A DNA stretch of 64,000 bases from Acanthacorydalis orientalis (lineage: Eukaryota > Arthropoda > Insecta > Megaloptera > Corydalidae): the NCBI GenBank assembly GCA_034766995.1, contig CM068313.1:18160012-18224011 (forward strand), given 5' to 3'. This document shows positions 62,465-64,000 of the stretch, piece after piece. A model generated the notes under the pieces. That model saw only the letters and a list, made by a program, of their open reading frames with translations, searched no databases and was not told the DNA's origin. Made by a program: the position numbers and the translations under genes. Position 1 is the first letter of the stretch, and each line of letters opens with the position of its first letter.

Positions 62465-64000
62465 ATCCACTCGAAGATAATGAAAATCGAATTCCGGTTA
62501 TAGAAAACAAAAGCTCAAATTCTATATCTGGAATTCAAAATTAATAACAAGAACAATGGAATAATGAACAACAGACATACAAAAACACTATACCAAAATA
62601 AAAATTATCAGTAAGTACATGTTTTTTTACTTGATTCGACTTTATTTATCATTGCATTGAATAAATAATTTTAAAACGATTAAAAATAATTTAAAACTAA
62701 TTAAAGTTGTGTAATAATTGAGAGTAGATAATTGTCTACCCTTAATTAGATAAAAAAAACCAAACCTAATCGGTATACTTAAAAAATCGTTAAAAGAAGA
62801 GCTCAGAAGAAACAAAATTGAGGATTCAATTATTGGAGAAGTAATTGTTATAGCGGAAACATATTAAATGATAAACAAAACTAAGAAAAACATTCAACTC
62901 ATACAAGTAAATATATTAAGTTTGAAAGAATACATATATAAAAATAATGAAATTTTATTTTTCTATTTTTATAACAAATAAACATTTTTAAAACTCAGAT
63001 AATTTACGATTTTATTTTCTACTAAAATATATTCGCATACAAAAGATTAAACACAATTATATTATCAAACAATATTTTCATTCAATAAAATAATGACTTA
63101 ATGTAAAAAATAAGCAATAAAATAAAAACAAATTAAATTACAATTTGCTACAGTTCAATGCTTTTTCGGATGAGAGGTGATAATAATTAAAAAATACGAG
63201 CAAAAGTATTGTATTAGTTTTGAATATTCTTTATGTTTGATGTGATCTCTGATATTTTATATTAAATCACCTATTATTGGTTTTAAACAAATTTCAATTA
63301 AAGTGTATTAGTGAAAAATAAAAATGAAATAAAACAATACGTTTGAATTGTACTTCAGTTGATGTTGACAAAAATTCATAAAAATGTCTTTTGTGAATAA
63401 TACTTTTGTAATAAAAACGTATTTTAAAATAAGAAAACAGAAAGTGTCTAACTACTGTGTACAAATAAGAAATGTATGTTTTATTGATCTAAATAAAACT
63501 AACTTGGACTTCAATCTTGGTAAGTGTACTAAAATTATTACTAAAAAATATAGGTATATAAGAATTTTAATTGTTATTCTTTGTTAAAAAATATTGTATT
63601 TCTAATCGAATATTAATTTCGTTGATTTAAAATTTTTGAACCTCTACACTCTACACATACAAATTCGAAAAAGGTGTACATGCAAATTTATGCACATATA
63701 AATTCAATTTTCGAAATTTCTTAACTTTTGAATAGAATTCTTAAAAAAATCGAAAAGGAATTTTCGAAAATCTACGATCATTTTTAACAATAGATCTATC
63801 TTTTGCCTGAATAATGTATATCAAGCAGAAATTTGACTTGTTCTAAAAGCGTACATTTTCAATGTAACATGTTGAAAGTGCTGTATACGAAACAGATATT
63901 AGCATACATTTTTATGTAACAAGCTTCTTTCATATGATAATACAGGATTTGTTTCGCTATTCTATTTTCTTTCAGATGCCAGCAAATTTACAAGATCCAC

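Larger units (their letters stand above)
57978..64000 (-). other. Intron 1 (3' part), no exon recognised
   Basis: This stretch lies upstream of the C1A microexon in transcript order. I searched the minus strand for an exon ending in the usual cPKC motif around FCxHCxDFIW and saw none. It holds (TA)n tracts near 58409-58455, 58763-58780, 60427-60455, 61602-61655, 62030-62113, 62150-62171 and 62281-62329. It also holds a Helitron-like end (58546-58605), a compound (TA)n(TG)n tract beside a GC-rich block (59256-59570), and an 11-bp inverted repeat at 62437-62464. The remainder is AT-rich sequence with no recognisable content. Confidence 0.6.

Overview
This is an AT-rich animal nuclear segment, most likely insect. 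Evidence: very low GC, dozens of long (TA)n microsatellites, mariner, hAT and RTE-type transposon relics, and long introns around a few short exons. The exon peptides and the mariners fit an insect, perhaps a hymenopteran, but the species cannot be fixed from the sequence alone. No bacterial-style coding, tRNA, rRNA or CRISPR array was seen.

The only host gene I can support is a conventional protein kinase C (cPKC; Pkc53E/PRKCA type) on the minus strand, so it runs from right to left. The window holds only its regulatory half. In transcript order these are: a 32-bp microexon in C1A (57946-57977), an 83-bp exon completing C1A (47753-47835), a 112-bp exon for the first half of C1B (exon 4a, 27934-28045), a second 112-bp exon for the same part of C1B (exon 4b, 18194-18305), and a 129-bp exon that completes C1B and opens the C2 domain (10773-10901). 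The first coding exon (pseudosubstrate and start of C1A) should lie beyond 64000. The rest of C2 and the kinase domain should lie left of position 1.

The main discovery is the pair of 112-bp exons. They have the same length and the same phases, and 18 of 37 residues are identical. Including both or neither shifts the frame and meets a stop in the 129-bp exon, so they behave as mutually exclusive exons. The switch changes the C1B ligand pocket, including position 22 (Tyr in 4a, His in 4b), a position known to tune diacylglycerol affinity. Short perfect inverted repeats sit next to both exons' splice sites, and the 4a acceptor lacks a normal polypyrimidine tract.

The rest is intron. It carries an 863-bp hAT element with an intact 8-bp target duplication (5894-6756), three mariners sharing one internal deletion (48757-49331, 51320-51865, 55092-55613), a fourth mariner fragment (37565-38005), a decayed RTE-type LINE (42014-43291) and a short 3' tail of a related LINE (9988-10104). 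It also has a foldback MITE inside compound microsatellites (29770-29972), a degenerate TIR element near 22.4-22.7 kb, and two Helitron-like 3' ends (53996-54068, 58546-58605). A GC-rich block at 59360-59570 is unexplained.
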